This document shows positions 16,737-24,503 of a stretch of DNA of 36,826 nt, one piece after another (position 1 is the stretch's first letter; every line of letters begins with the position of its first letter). The stretch comes from Pseudomonadota bacterium (GTDB taxonomy: Bacteria > Pseudomonadota > Gammaproteobacteria > Arenicellales > UBA868), in assembly GCA_018661145.1 (NCBI GenBank), contig JABJIU010000103.1:1-36826 (forward strand), given 5' to 3'. Position numbers and translations under genes: made by a program. Below the pieces are notes generated by a model. That model saw only the letters and a program-made list of their open reading frames with translations, did no database searches and was not told the DNA's origin.

Positions 16737-17903
16737 ATGAGCGACAACAACCGCCGAGGGTTTGCGCAAGCAGAGTTTGAGCAGCGGACCCAGACTGTCC
16801 AGAAGCTGATGCGCGAGTCTAGGCTCGATGCCATCCTGGTCACCACTGAGGCAGAGATCCGCTACTTCACGGGCTTTCACTCCCAGTTTTTTGAAAGCCC
16901 CACGCGCCCCTGGTTCGTGGTGGTGCCAGCGGATGGTAAGCCCATCGCGGTGATCCCCACCATTGGCGAGACCGGGATGGCTGCAACCTGGATAGACGAC
17001 ATCCATACCTGGCCCTCGCCCCGCCCCGCCGATGACGGTATCTCTTTGCTGACGAGCACCATTAGCGGCCTACCGGCGCGTCACGGGCGTTTCGGCCTAC
17101 CGCTCGGTCCTGAAAGCATATTGCGGATGCCCGCAGGGGATGCTCAGAAACTTGCCGATGCAATCCCTCACGAGGTAGTCGACTGCGCCGAAATGCTGCT
17201 GCGCCAGCGTTATGTGAAATCGCCGGCTGAGGTTGAGAAAATCCGGCGGGTTTGTGAGATCACCTCGGATGCGTTTGAAGCGCTGCCCAGTCACTCGCAG
17301 ATGGGTGACTCTGAGATCGATATCACCCGTCGTATGCGGATTGACCTCTTGGAGCGAGGTGCCGACGGCACGCCCTTCATGGTGGCGGGATCCGGCTCTG
17401 GCGGATACGACAGCATCATCATGGGCCCAACCCAGCGGCAGCCCCAAGCCGGTGACATTCTAATCATCGATACCGGTACCGTATTCGATGGCTATTTCTG
17501 TGATTTCGATCGTAACTTTGGCTTTGGTCATGTTGCTGATGATGTACGCCGGGCTAATGCAGCTGTTCATGAGGCGGTGGATGCCGGATTTGCAGCAGCA
17601 CGGCCAGGCGCGCGAATGTGTGACGTGTGGTCTGCGATGTCTCAGGTGATGGAGGACTTCGGCTCACTAGGCAACAGTATTGGCAGAATGGGTCATGGCC
17701 TGGGGATGCTGCTCACCGAGTGGCCATCCGTGCATCCGGACGATCGAAACATCCTTGAGCCGGGGGTGGTCATGACGCTCGAACCAGGTATGACATTCGC
17801 ACCGCGCCGCCAGTTGGTACACGAGGAAAATATCGTCATCACGGAATCGGGTGCCGAATATTTAACCCGTCGGGCACCGCCCGAAATTCCCGTGATCAAC
17901 TAG
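16737..17903 (+). CDS. M24 family metallohydrolase (Xaa-Pro dipeptidase-like)
   Basis: A 388-residue pita-bread protein: an N-terminal creatinase-like domain (about 15-150) and a C-terminal M24 domain. All five metal ligands of aminopeptidase P type enzymes are visible: Asp245 and Asp256 (11 apart, DTGTVFDGYFCD), His320 in GRMGHGLGM, Glu349 in TLEPGM and Glu364 in HEENIVI. It should therefore be a dinuclear metal peptidase or amidohydrolase, unlike creatinase. ATG start 6 bases after the dpaL stop. In ectoine-utilisation clusters an M24-fold protein (EutD/DoeA) opens the substrate ring; here the protein may hydrolyse the imported peptide or conjugate. The substrate is inference. Confidence 0.87.
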   Translation: MSDNNRRGFAQAEFEQRTQTVQKLMRESRLDAILVTTEAEIRYFTGFHSQFFESPTRPWFVVVPADGKPIAVIPTIGETGMAATWIDDIHTWPSPRPADDGISLLTSTISGLPARHGRFGLPLGPESILRMPAGDAQKLADAIPHEVVDCAEMLLRQRYVKSPAEVEKIRRVCEITSDAFEALPSHSQMGDSEIDITRRMRIDLLERGADGTPFMVAGSGSGGYDSIIMGPTQRQPQAGDILIIDTGTVFDGYFCDFDRNFGFGHVADDVRRANAAVHEAVDAGFAAARPGARMCDVWSAMSQVMEDFGSLGNSIGRMGHGLGMLLTEWPSVHPDDRNILEPGVVMTLEPGMTFAPRRQLVHEENIVITESGAEYLTRRAPPEIPVIN

Positions 17904-17951
17904 TCCGTGATGTAGGGACTCGCGCTTTTAATTGAATCTTGCTCTTCGCCA

Positions 17952-18851
17952 GTGCACGACGTCATTATTCTGGCCAATCCGCGAGCTGGTGCCGGACATG
18001 CCCAGACTCTGGCCCAGCGACTGATTCAGGATAGACAGTCGGGCAAAGAACCCTTGCTGCTGGAACCAACCAGCGCCGACCAGGCGCGATCCCAACTTGA
18101 TCAGGCCTTGACGGGAGGCGATCAACAGTTGGTAGTGATCGGCGGAGATGGCACCTTACACCTTGCTGTTAACCGGGTCCTGGAGAGAGGCTTTGGTGAG
18201 AAGGTCAACTTCCGTCTACTACCTGCCGGTAGTGGCAGTGATTTTTTCCGATCTTTACGATGTGCGCGGCGCATTGCCAACGAACCCCGGGACAGCCGCC
18301 AGCCTCCCACCTTTCCCGTGGACGCCCTGCAGGTTCAATGGGCGGACGGCAGCCGCCGCTATGGCATCAATACCGTGTCAGCTGGTCTCGCGGGTGATGT
18401 CAGCGCCGCCATGGCGGGCTCGGTAAAAAACGGGTTTGCGGCTTACCTTCGGGCGACCCTCAAAGCCTTTCTACATCATCGGCCCCGGCCGTTCTCAATC
18501 GCCATCGATGGCGTGCCCTTTTTTCATGGAGATCTCTCATTGATCGCGGTCACCAATGGAGCCTATTTTGGCCAGGGGATGAAAGTGGCTCCAAAGGCCG
18601 AGATTGATGATGGTCAGGCAGAAATCGTTGCCGCCAGGGCTATGTCGCGGCAGCGACTGTTTTTCCGGCTTCTGAGGATATATCTTGGCAATCACCTGGG
18701 TGCGCCCTATGTGCTCTACCGGCGCGGTCAGGAAATATCAATCCATCATGTATCGCCGAGCAGTCTTGATATCGATGGAGAACATCTGCCAGGCGGCGAT
18801 GTCACCATCCGGGTAATTCCAGATGCACTCAAGTTCTCCCGTGATTCTTAA
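17952..18851 (+). CDS. Diacylglycerol kinase-like lipid kinase (YegS/DagK family)
   Basis: A 299-residue protein with the lipid/sphingosine kinase catalytic domain: ILANPRAGAG at 6-15, the nucleotide-binding GGDGT at 64-68 and LLPAGSGSDFFRSL, a variant of the usual PxGTxNDFAR. The C-terminal domain has the family pattern SPSSLDIDGEHLPGG. Family members phosphorylate diacylglycerol or other lipids at the membrane. GTG start at 17952, 48 bases after the M24 gene on the same strand; the ribosome site is poor, so co-transcription without function in the catabolic pathway is possible. It converges on the alpha/beta hydrolase gene with only 6 bases between the ends. Confidence 0.85.
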   Translation: MHDVIILANPRAGAGHAQTLAQRLIQDRQSGKEPLLLEPTSADQARSQLDQALTGGDQQLVVIGGDGTLHLAVNRVLERGFGEKVNFRLLPAGSGSDFFRSLRCARRIANEPRDSRQPPTFPVDALQVQWADGSRRYGINTVSAGLAGDVSAAMAGSVKNGFAAYLRATLKAFLHHRPRPFSIAIDGVPFFHGDLSLIAVTNGAYFGQGMKVAPKAEIDDGQAEIVAARAMSRQRLFFRLLRIYLGNHLGAPYVLYRRGQEISIHHVSPSSLDIDGEHLPGGDVTIRVIPDALKFSRDS

Positions 18852-18857
18852 GCATTC

Positions 18858-19874
18858 CTAGCGCTTAAGCGTACTTTCAAAAAAATCCACAAGGATTGCC
18901 TGGTAACGGTCAGGTTCAAGCAGCAGGCCCTCAATATGATCTGCGGCTTCGAAACTGTGCAGGGCCACCTGCTGGCCGCGCGCGCTGGCAAAGCGGACCA
19001 ACTCCCTGGCGTTGTTATAGGCAACTCTTGAATCCGCTGTCCCGTGCAGCACCTGAACAGGACGCTGGTCCATCCGGGAAATCCCGTCAGCCGGTGTGAC
19101 CGCCATCAGATCCTTCCCCCGGATGCGGGCTGCCCAGTAGGCCGCTCGCCAGAGAAATCCTGGAAAGCCCTGATACTCGACCTCATGGGTCGCTGCCTTG
19201 TTGAAATCGAATACTGGGGCCTCAAGGCTGAACGCTGCGATATCGGAATTCTTTGCAGCGACGATGAGTGCGGCCAGTGCACCGCCGGAAACTCCATGCA
19301 CCCCAAGGCGTGACAGCGGTATCGCTTTTACGCTCTTGAGCCAATGTGCGGCCGTCAGGATGTCATCAGATTCGTCCTGCCCTGCTGAATGCCGACCGTC
19401 TTCACAGGTCGTTTCTCCCTGATCACGAAGATCAATCAAAAGAATATTGAAACCTGCCCGCGCCAGCATGGCTGCAGGCATCAGGGTATCAAAGTTATGT
19501 CGTGAACTGTCGATCCCATGTACGACAATGACGGTGGCTTTGTTGCTGGGAAAGTTCGGCGTCATCCACCACCCGGCAATCGTCACAGCGCGGTGAGGAT
19601 CCCGAATCCGGACTGTCTCGACAGGAATATCAGGCACCCACCATGCGGACAGATCATGACCTACCCAGCGATCCCAACCCGAACCCCGGAACGGTCCCCT
19701 GCCCGAACCCGGAGTGACAAATCGGGTTGGCGTGTTGGCGGCATGGTCGGTGTGGATGCCGCAGAAGACCTTCGTGCCGGTGCGATATACATAATCGCCC
19801 ACGCCAAGCAGGCCTACAAAAGCAACGAGGACTATGACGCCGGTTACTTTCAGTGTCCGCCGGATTAGTTTCAT
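18858..19874 (-). CDS. Membrane-anchored alpha/beta hydrolase
   Basis: A 338-residue serine hydrolase with one N-terminal hydrophobic segment at about 9-27 (VTGVIVLVAFVGLLGVGDY), so probably anchored in the inner membrane with its catalytic domain in the periplasm. Catalytic features are VVHGIDSSR (oxyanion region, 118-125), Ser196 in GVSGGA, Asp281 in LHGTADSRV and His313 in AADHIEG. The domain resembles the BAAT/prolyl-oligopeptidase-like hydrolases and small FrsA-like esterases; substrate unknown. It lies 47 bases downstream of the DUF3604 gene on the same strand and probably shares its transcript. Confidence 0.85.
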   Translation of the reverse strand: MKLIRRTLKVTGVIVLVAFVGLLGVGDYVYRTGTKVFCGIHTDHAANTPTRFVTPGSGRGPFRGSGWDRWVGHDLSAWWVPDIPVETVRIRDPHRAVTIAGWWMTPNFPSNKATVIVVHGIDSSRHNFDTLMPAAMLARAGFNILLIDLRDQGETTCEDGRHSAGQDESDDILTAAHWLKSVKAIPLSRLGVHGVSGGALAALIVAAKNSDIAAFSLEAPVFDFNKAATHEVEYQGFPGFLWRAAYWAARIRGKDLMAVTPADGISRMDQRPVQVLHGTADSRVAYNNARELVRFASARGQQVALHSFEAADHIEGLLLEPDRYQAILVDFFESTLKR

Positions 19875-19921
19875 CTTGATATCTAAGGCCTACCAAAAAC
19901 TCTGAAGCACTGAAACCGCCG

Positions 19922-22255
19922 CTACCGGAACACGTAGATCGGGCTGCTCCACGCCTGGAATCCGTCTTCAGTGGTCACACAGACCCACAGCGGGTTGTCA
20001 GCCCCGGTTTTCAAAGGAACCTTGATCTTGGCATTGACCGTGCGGTGGGGATTGCTCTCGGGCAAACGAAAGACGCGGACTTTCCGCTCCAGGCCTCCTG
20101 CATCCATTACTGTATCTTCTATACCGATCTCTGAAAGGGATCCATTTAGCGAACCTAAATTGGTCTCAATACTAAACCTCGCATCGGTAACATCATCGAG
20201 CCAGACGTCAAAACCACCAAAGTTGCCGGTGGTGATCGCGTCGAAAACAACGACGTCACGGCCGCGCTGCTCGAGCTTTCGCTCATGATTCCAGGCATTG
20301 ATCTTGTCCAGCCGCCGGATAGACGCCCCTTCAAAACGGACCTGTCCTTTCCAATTGGTTTCACGACCGCGTCCCCGGTACTCTGCACCACTCCAGACCA
20401 CCCGGATACGCTCCCCCAGGTCATCTTCCGAGAACCCGCGAAGAGTCTGAACAACCTCAAGCCCATTACGGATCTCAATACGCTCAATCGGACCCTGCGC
20501 CGACACTTCAACCGCAAGCGTTACCTCGGCATCCTCCGTCTGGACAATGTCGCCCATCATGGCCCGCGAGACGGTATCAAAGCCAGCATCCGGGAAGACA
20601 TTGGGGTCGTCGTGATAGCACTTACCCCCCGCAGCCAGTTCGGCACGTACATCGAGAAACAATCGAGTTCCCGTTGTGCCGTAGTGATGACGCCGACGCA
20701 GACACTCAAAGATGCCATCCCGTGTCAGGGATGCGGCAAGAAAACAGGTCAGGCCGCCATATGCACCGAACATCGAAGCTCCCGGATAACTCGCCCCGGG
20801 CCGGCCCTTGTGGCCGTCACTGTTGCAGACCACACCGCTGCGGTGACCCAACGCAAAACCGTCGGTCAGCATCCATTCAAAAGTGCCCCAGGCAGAATGA
20901 ATCTCCATCGAGCGTTCCAGTCGCGCATCGTGGGCGTAAGCGATATCCGCATATCTGCCACCAACATGGGCATAGACCACACAATCCTCATCTGAAAGCG
21001 CCTCGAAGAGCAGGTTCGCATCGGGCGCATCAGTGTCAAGATCCTCACGCTCTGGCAGCAAGGCATGAGATGAGCGCCGAATCTGGCGCCCCTCGTTTCG
21101 GAAATATACGTTGCGATCGCCACCGACCGCCGTGTTGCCCGACCACTCGTATCCAGGGAAGGTCACAAACCGATCTTCTTCCAGAAACTCATGTGAAAGT
21201 TCGTTGAGGTAAGACCAGAACTTGTTATTGACCTGAAAATCATTTGCCTGATGAGAGGTCAGATCGAGAAATGCACAGTCGCGGGCAAAGGTGAAGTAAC
21301 TTCTTGCCGTGCCGATGCCGATGGATTCACCCGACTGTCCGTGCAGATCTCCCCAGTAACCGCTGTATTGATCCTGTCGGATCAGCATCGGATGTGATTG
21401 CGCCACCGTGTTGCCGGTATCGCGTTGCAACACTGTGATCCGAAGTTCTCCCTCTTCTTTGACCCGCAAGTTATCAAAACTAACCGACCGCTGACCCAGG
21501 GGATAGTCGAATGTCTCGGGTAGACCCTCTACAGGCAGCGTGGATTCAAAGCGAACCTCGGCACAGGCGAGTGGTGTGGGGTTTCCCCACTTATCCTCCG
21601 CCTTCAGGCCGAAATGGAACCGCTCCCCGGGCCGGCGCAGGCTGGACAACACCGCCCGCCAGACCACGGGGTTGCCGGACACGATGTCGATGGTAGGCGT
21701 GTCGGGAATCGGGACGAAATGTCCGACCGCACAGACATCCGCCAGCACTTTGAACTCAAAATCCGTCTCAACCATGGTCTGAAGCTTGAGTCCATTCGAG
21801 CCATCGCACGTATCCCCAAAGACAATTGTGATGGTGTCACCCTCACGCATGTACCCGTTCGACACATTGACTGTGAGGGATTTCCAACGGGGCCTAGCAC
21901 TCATGCCCCGTCCCGCGTAGTTCACCGACAAAGTAACACCGTTGCTGGCACGAGCCGTGACATAGTTATCATCAGCAGGATCCGTCGTCTGCAATCTGCC
22001 GGTATCACCCATTGCCCGGAACACCACGCGTATCGCCCCGGTGTCATCGAGTCCAAAACGACCAACGGTGTAGGTCAGGGTAAAGGTCTGATAACTCCGG
22101 ACCTCAAAGCGGCCCCGCGGACTGATCTGGGCATGACCATACAGCACTGGATCCGCTCCAGGCTCGACCGGCGTCCATCCCTCTCCAACGTAGTCGGAAT
22201 CCACGAGTCGGTCGACTTCTGGGTACGTATTTTCAGGAGGCTTGGGTGCTGTCAT
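19922..22255 (-). CDS. DUF3604 domain protein
   Basis: A 777-residue protein of the DUF3604 (PF12228-like) family, common in marine bacteria and distantly PHP-phosphoesterase-like. Residues 1 to about 290 form beta-rich sections, the region after it starts with the metal-site-like GDLHGQSGES (302-311) and continues with DLTSHQANDF (331-340), DRFVTFPGYEWSG and VVYAHVGGRYADI. No signal peptide is seen, so it is probably cytoplasmic. No firm biochemical role is known for the family. It starts 12 bases after the dioxygenase-like gene ends, which implies a common mRNA and perhaps a common substrate. Confidence 0.85.
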   Translation of the reverse strand: MTAPKPPENTYPEVDRLVDSDYVGEGWTPVEPGADPVLYGHAQISPRGRFEVRSYQTFTLTYTVGRFGLDDTGAIRVVFRAMGDTGRLQTTDPADDNYVTARASNGVTLSVNYAGRGMSARPRWKSLTVNVSNGYMREGDTITIVFGDTCDGSNGLKLQTMVETDFEFKVLADVCAVGHFVPIPDTPTIDIVSGNPVVWRAVLSSLRRPGERFHFGLKAEDKWGNPTPLACAEVRFESTLPVEGLPETFDYPLGQRSVSFDNLRVKEEGELRITVLQRDTGNTVAQSHPMLIRQDQYSGYWGDLHGQSGESIGIGTARSYFTFARDCAFLDLTSHQANDFQVNNKFWSYLNELSHEFLEEDRFVTFPGYEWSGNTAVGGDRNVYFRNEGRQIRRSSHALLPEREDLDTDAPDANLLFEALSDEDCVVYAHVGGRYADIAYAHDARLERSMEIHSAWGTFEWMLTDGFALGHRSGVVCNSDGHKGRPGASYPGASMFGAYGGLTCFLAASLTRDGIFECLRRRHHYGTTGTRLFLDVRAELAAGGKCYHDDPNVFPDAGFDTVSRAMMGDIVQTEDAEVTLAVEVSAQGPIERIEIRNGLEVVQTLRGFSEDDLGERIRVVWSGAEYRGRGRETNWKGQVRFEGASIRRLDKINAWNHERKLEQRGRDVVVFDAITTGNFGGFDVWLDDVTDARFSIETNLGSLNGSLSEIGIEDTVMDAGGLERKVRVFRLPESNPHRTVNAKIKVPLKTGADNPLWVCVTTEDGFQAWSSPIYVFR

Positions 22256-22267
22256 AAGTTCTGCCTG

Positions 22268-22948
22268 CTAGTCCTGCAGAGGAGGATAGGCCAGCGCAGC
22301 GACCAGGTGCACTCGTCGGTCAATACCGCCGTTAATGGCCGTGTGGTAACCGCGGGTATCGGTGAAGTACACGGAACCATCGGCCGGCAAATGCGTTACA
22401 TGATGATTGACGATAAAAAGTGCACCGGGATTTGTGATGATCGGAATATGAAGTCGTGGCTCCGGATCCCGATGCCAAGAGTTGCAGTTATAGACACCTT
22501 TGGAAAGGATCCGCACCCGCCCGATGGGGAAACGCTGGGACAATTTCCGATGGACCTCTTCGAAATAGGTCCCGACAAAGCGCGAATCGAACTCGCTGTA
22601 GGCAGATTCATCAACATAGTCCTCGCACGCTTCCTCCACGTAGCGCTCATCCTTTCGCATCCAGTAGCGACCTGACAGGTCATTTGCGGTGAGGTCACTC
22701 TGGCCTGCCCGGTGCGTCAGGGGCAAGATATTAAAACCGTGCTCCTTCCATTCGCCGCCAAGATAACCCGAACATGCCACACAGGTTTCCAGTGCCTGAC
22801 GCAATTGCTCGATATCAAACTTCAACTCGAGTCGGTGGATACCGTCTCCCGGCAAAAAACCCGCTACCGATTCTGTCTCAGGGGGATATGCCAAGCATCT
22901 CTCAACGAGGCTCGTATCATTATCCTGCAGACGATTGGGCTCGTTCAT
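22268..22948 (-). CDS. Aspartyl/asparaginyl beta-hydroxylase-like dioxygenase
   Basis: A 226-residue protein whose C-terminal half looks like the Asp/Asn beta-hydroxylase double-stranded beta-helix (PF05118). The expected iron and 2-oxoglutarate ligands are visible: His159 in WHRDPEPRLHIPIITNPG, His202 in RGYHTAING and Arg212 in DRRVHLV. The N-terminal half is not recognised. Start chosen at ATG 22948, which has GGAG about 9 bases upstream; another ATG at 22969 is in frame but has no such site. It is the first gene of the operon with DUF3604 and the hydrolase. It probably hydroxylates a small molecule or peptide; the substrate is unknown. Confidence 0.75.
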   Translation of the reverse strand: MNEPNRLQDNDTSLVERCLAYPPETESVAGFLPGDGIHRLELKFDIEQLRQALETCVACSGYLGGEWKEHGFNILPLTHRAGQSDLTANDLSGRYWMRKDERYVEEACEDYVDESAYSEFDSRFVGTYFEEVHRKLSQRFPIGRVRILSKGVYNCNSWHRDPEPRLHIPIITNPGALFIVNHHVTHLPADGSVYFTDTRGYHTAINGGIDRRVHLVAALAYPPLQD

Positions 22949-23211
22949 GTAGTCTCTCCGGAGCAGCATGTTGTACCGCGTAATATCTTTATCCGCGAAA
23001 ACATCAATAAGAATTGCTTCATCACCTCATTCCATTGGAATCTACCCTATGACGATATGCGCCTCTGGAGAAAACCGACCCTCTCTATATGGTGCGCGAC
23101 ATGATCATCTTTGCGCAATGATGGTGCGACGGGACCTCCCGCCTTGCAATTATGAACTGTTATGACAGGTGTTAGACTCATTCGGCGTTACATCACGTTG
23201 ACAATCATCCC

Positions 23212-24000
23212 ATGGCAGGCCCATCGATAAAACAACAACTCCGCTCAGGTGCGCGACTGAACGGGTGCTGGATCGAGACCTTCAGTCCGATTGCCGCAGA
23301 GATCATGGCGATGAGCGGTTATGACACCGCGATGATAGATCTTGAGCATGGGCCGGGTTCTTTCACCGAAGCGGTAGTGATGATGCAGGCGCTAAGTGCT
23401 TACCCCTGCAAGCCGATGATCAGGGCAACTAGTGCCGACCCGGCTGTGATCAAGCGAGTACTTGATATCGGGCCATTGGGCATGATGGTGCCCAACGTAC
23501 GAAGTGTTAAAGAAGCCCATGATGTGGTTGCGGCATGCCGGTATGGGCCTCAAGGATTTCGCGGCGCCGCACCGGCTTTGCTGCGCGCGACCGGCTATGG
23601 CAAGGACGTAGCCGATTACGAGCGCTGGATGGCCGAGGAATTTCTGTTGATTATCCAAATCGAATCCAAAGAGGCAGTTTCCGATATCGAGGCGATCGCT
23701 GCGGTAGAAGGCATTGATATGCTGTTTATTGGACCGATTGATCTTTCGGCATCTCTAGGCGCGCTCGGGCAATTCGACCGGGCAGAATTTATCCAAGCCT
23801 TCGAGAGGATTGAGCGAGCGGTCCTTGACGCGGGTAAGTATCTCGGTGCCATTGCCTTTGCAGATTGGGATAGTGGGCGTCTTTATCGAAACGGCCATCA
23901 TCTGGTGCTCTCCGGTGCGGATACGCTCCTGTTACGTGAAGCGGCGGGCCGTGATGTTAAGCAACTGCGCCAGGCTTGCCAAGACGCATCCCAGTCCTGA
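23212..24000 (+). CDS. HpcH/HpaI family class II pyruvate aldolase
   Basis: A 262-residue TIM-barrel aldolase of the HpcH/HpaI family, which cleaves 4-hydroxy-2-oxo acids to pyruvate (or an analogue) and an aldehyde with a divalent metal. Key residues are visible: His46 in DLEHGPG, Arg71 in PMIRATS, the metal ligands Glu151 in IQIESKEA and Asp177 in GPIDLSASLG. The order and spacing fit 4-hydroxy-2-oxoheptanedioate or 2-keto-3-deoxy-rhamnonate type aldolases; substrate cannot be fixed. No ribosome site is evident before the ATG. It heads a short plus-strand set with the DUF1330 and FAD/NAD(P) genes. Confidence 0.88.
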   Translation: MAGPSIKQQLRSGARLNGCWIETFSPIAAEIMAMSGYDTAMIDLEHGPGSFTEAVVMMQALSAYPCKPMIRATSADPAVIKRVLDIGPLGMMVPNVRSVKEAHDVVAACRYGPQGFRGAAPALLRATGYGKDVADYERWMAEEFLLIIQIESKEAVSDIEAIAAVEGIDMLFIGPIDLSASLGALGQFDRAEFIQAFERIERAVLDAGKYLGAIAFADWDSGRLYRNGHHLVLSGADTLLLREAAGRDVKQLRQACQDASQS

Positions 24001-24039
24001 TAAACCCTCTCCACCGTTCGAGTTAAAAGGGCTGCTTTG

Positions 24040-24465
24040 ATGACGCAATATGTCGATCCGACCAAAGAAACCTTTGCCGCGTTCCGTCAAAGTGACCGTG
24101 AAGGCCCCATCCACATGCTGAATCTGGTTCGGTTCAGGGAAAAAGCAGCTTACCCTGACGGACGGGATGTCACGGGTGTCCAGGCATACGCCGCCTACGG
24201 GAATGGGAGTTATCCGGTCTTTTCAAAACTGGGAGGACGGATCGTATGGCGCGGCAACTTCGAACTCATGCTGATAGGTCCGGGGGAGGAGGCATGGGAT
24301 GAGTGCTTTATCGCTGAGTACCCTTCTGTCTCTGCCTTTGTCGAGATGATCCGCGATCCCGCCTATCGAGAAGCGGTCAAGCACCGGCAGGCTGCGGTGT
24401 TGGACTCGCGGCTGATCCGGATGGCTCCGGCCGAAGCTGGCACGGGGTTTGGCAACGACGGCTAG
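24040..24465 (+). CDS. DUF1330 domain protein
   Basis: A 141-residue small protein of the DUF1330 family, a ferredoxin-like alpha/beta barrel fold of unknown function. The family pattern is visible as GPIHMLNLVRFRE at about 23-35, then GGRIVWRGNFELMLIGPGEEAWDECFIAEYPSVSAFVEMIRDPAYREAVKHR in the second half, here shortened to its key positions. Start placed at ATG 24040 rather than the TTG just before it. It follows the aldolase gene by 39 bases. Family members sometimes sit in catabolic clusters, but no reaction is established. Confidence 0.85.
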   Translation: MTQYVDPTKETFAAFRQSDREGPIHMLNLVRFREKAAYPDGRDVTGVQAYAAYGNGSYPVFSKLGGRIVWRGNFELMLIGPGEEAWDECFIAEYPSVSAFVEMIRDPAYREAVKHRQAAVLDSRLIRMAPAEAGTGFGNDG

Positions 24466-24503
24466 CGTCACAGCAATCTCCCGTTCAAGGCGTTTGACAG
24501 TTC

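Noticed and set aside
17902..17934. Possible hairpin AGTCC/GGACT followed by CTTTTAATT after the M24 gene
   Set aside because: Only 5 bp of stem; not convincing as a terminator.
18862..18871. 10-bp palindrome CGCTTAAGCG at the convergent ends of the lipid kinase and hydrolase genes
   Set aside because: Too short to stand out from chance and lacks a T-run; mostly within the end of the hydrolase gene.
20285..20995. Open frame of 236 codons on the plus strand
   Set aside because: Antisense to DUF3604 with no family pattern or ribosome site.
21614..22675. Open frame of 353 codons on the plus strand, opposite the DUF3604 and dioxygenase genes
   Set aside because: Antisense shadow of two well-supported genes; composition Arg/His/Pro-rich and no recognisable family.
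23144..23177. Promoter-like TTGCAA and TTAGAC upstream of the HpcH/HpaI aldolase gene
   Set aside because: Spacing does not fit a sigma70 promoter.
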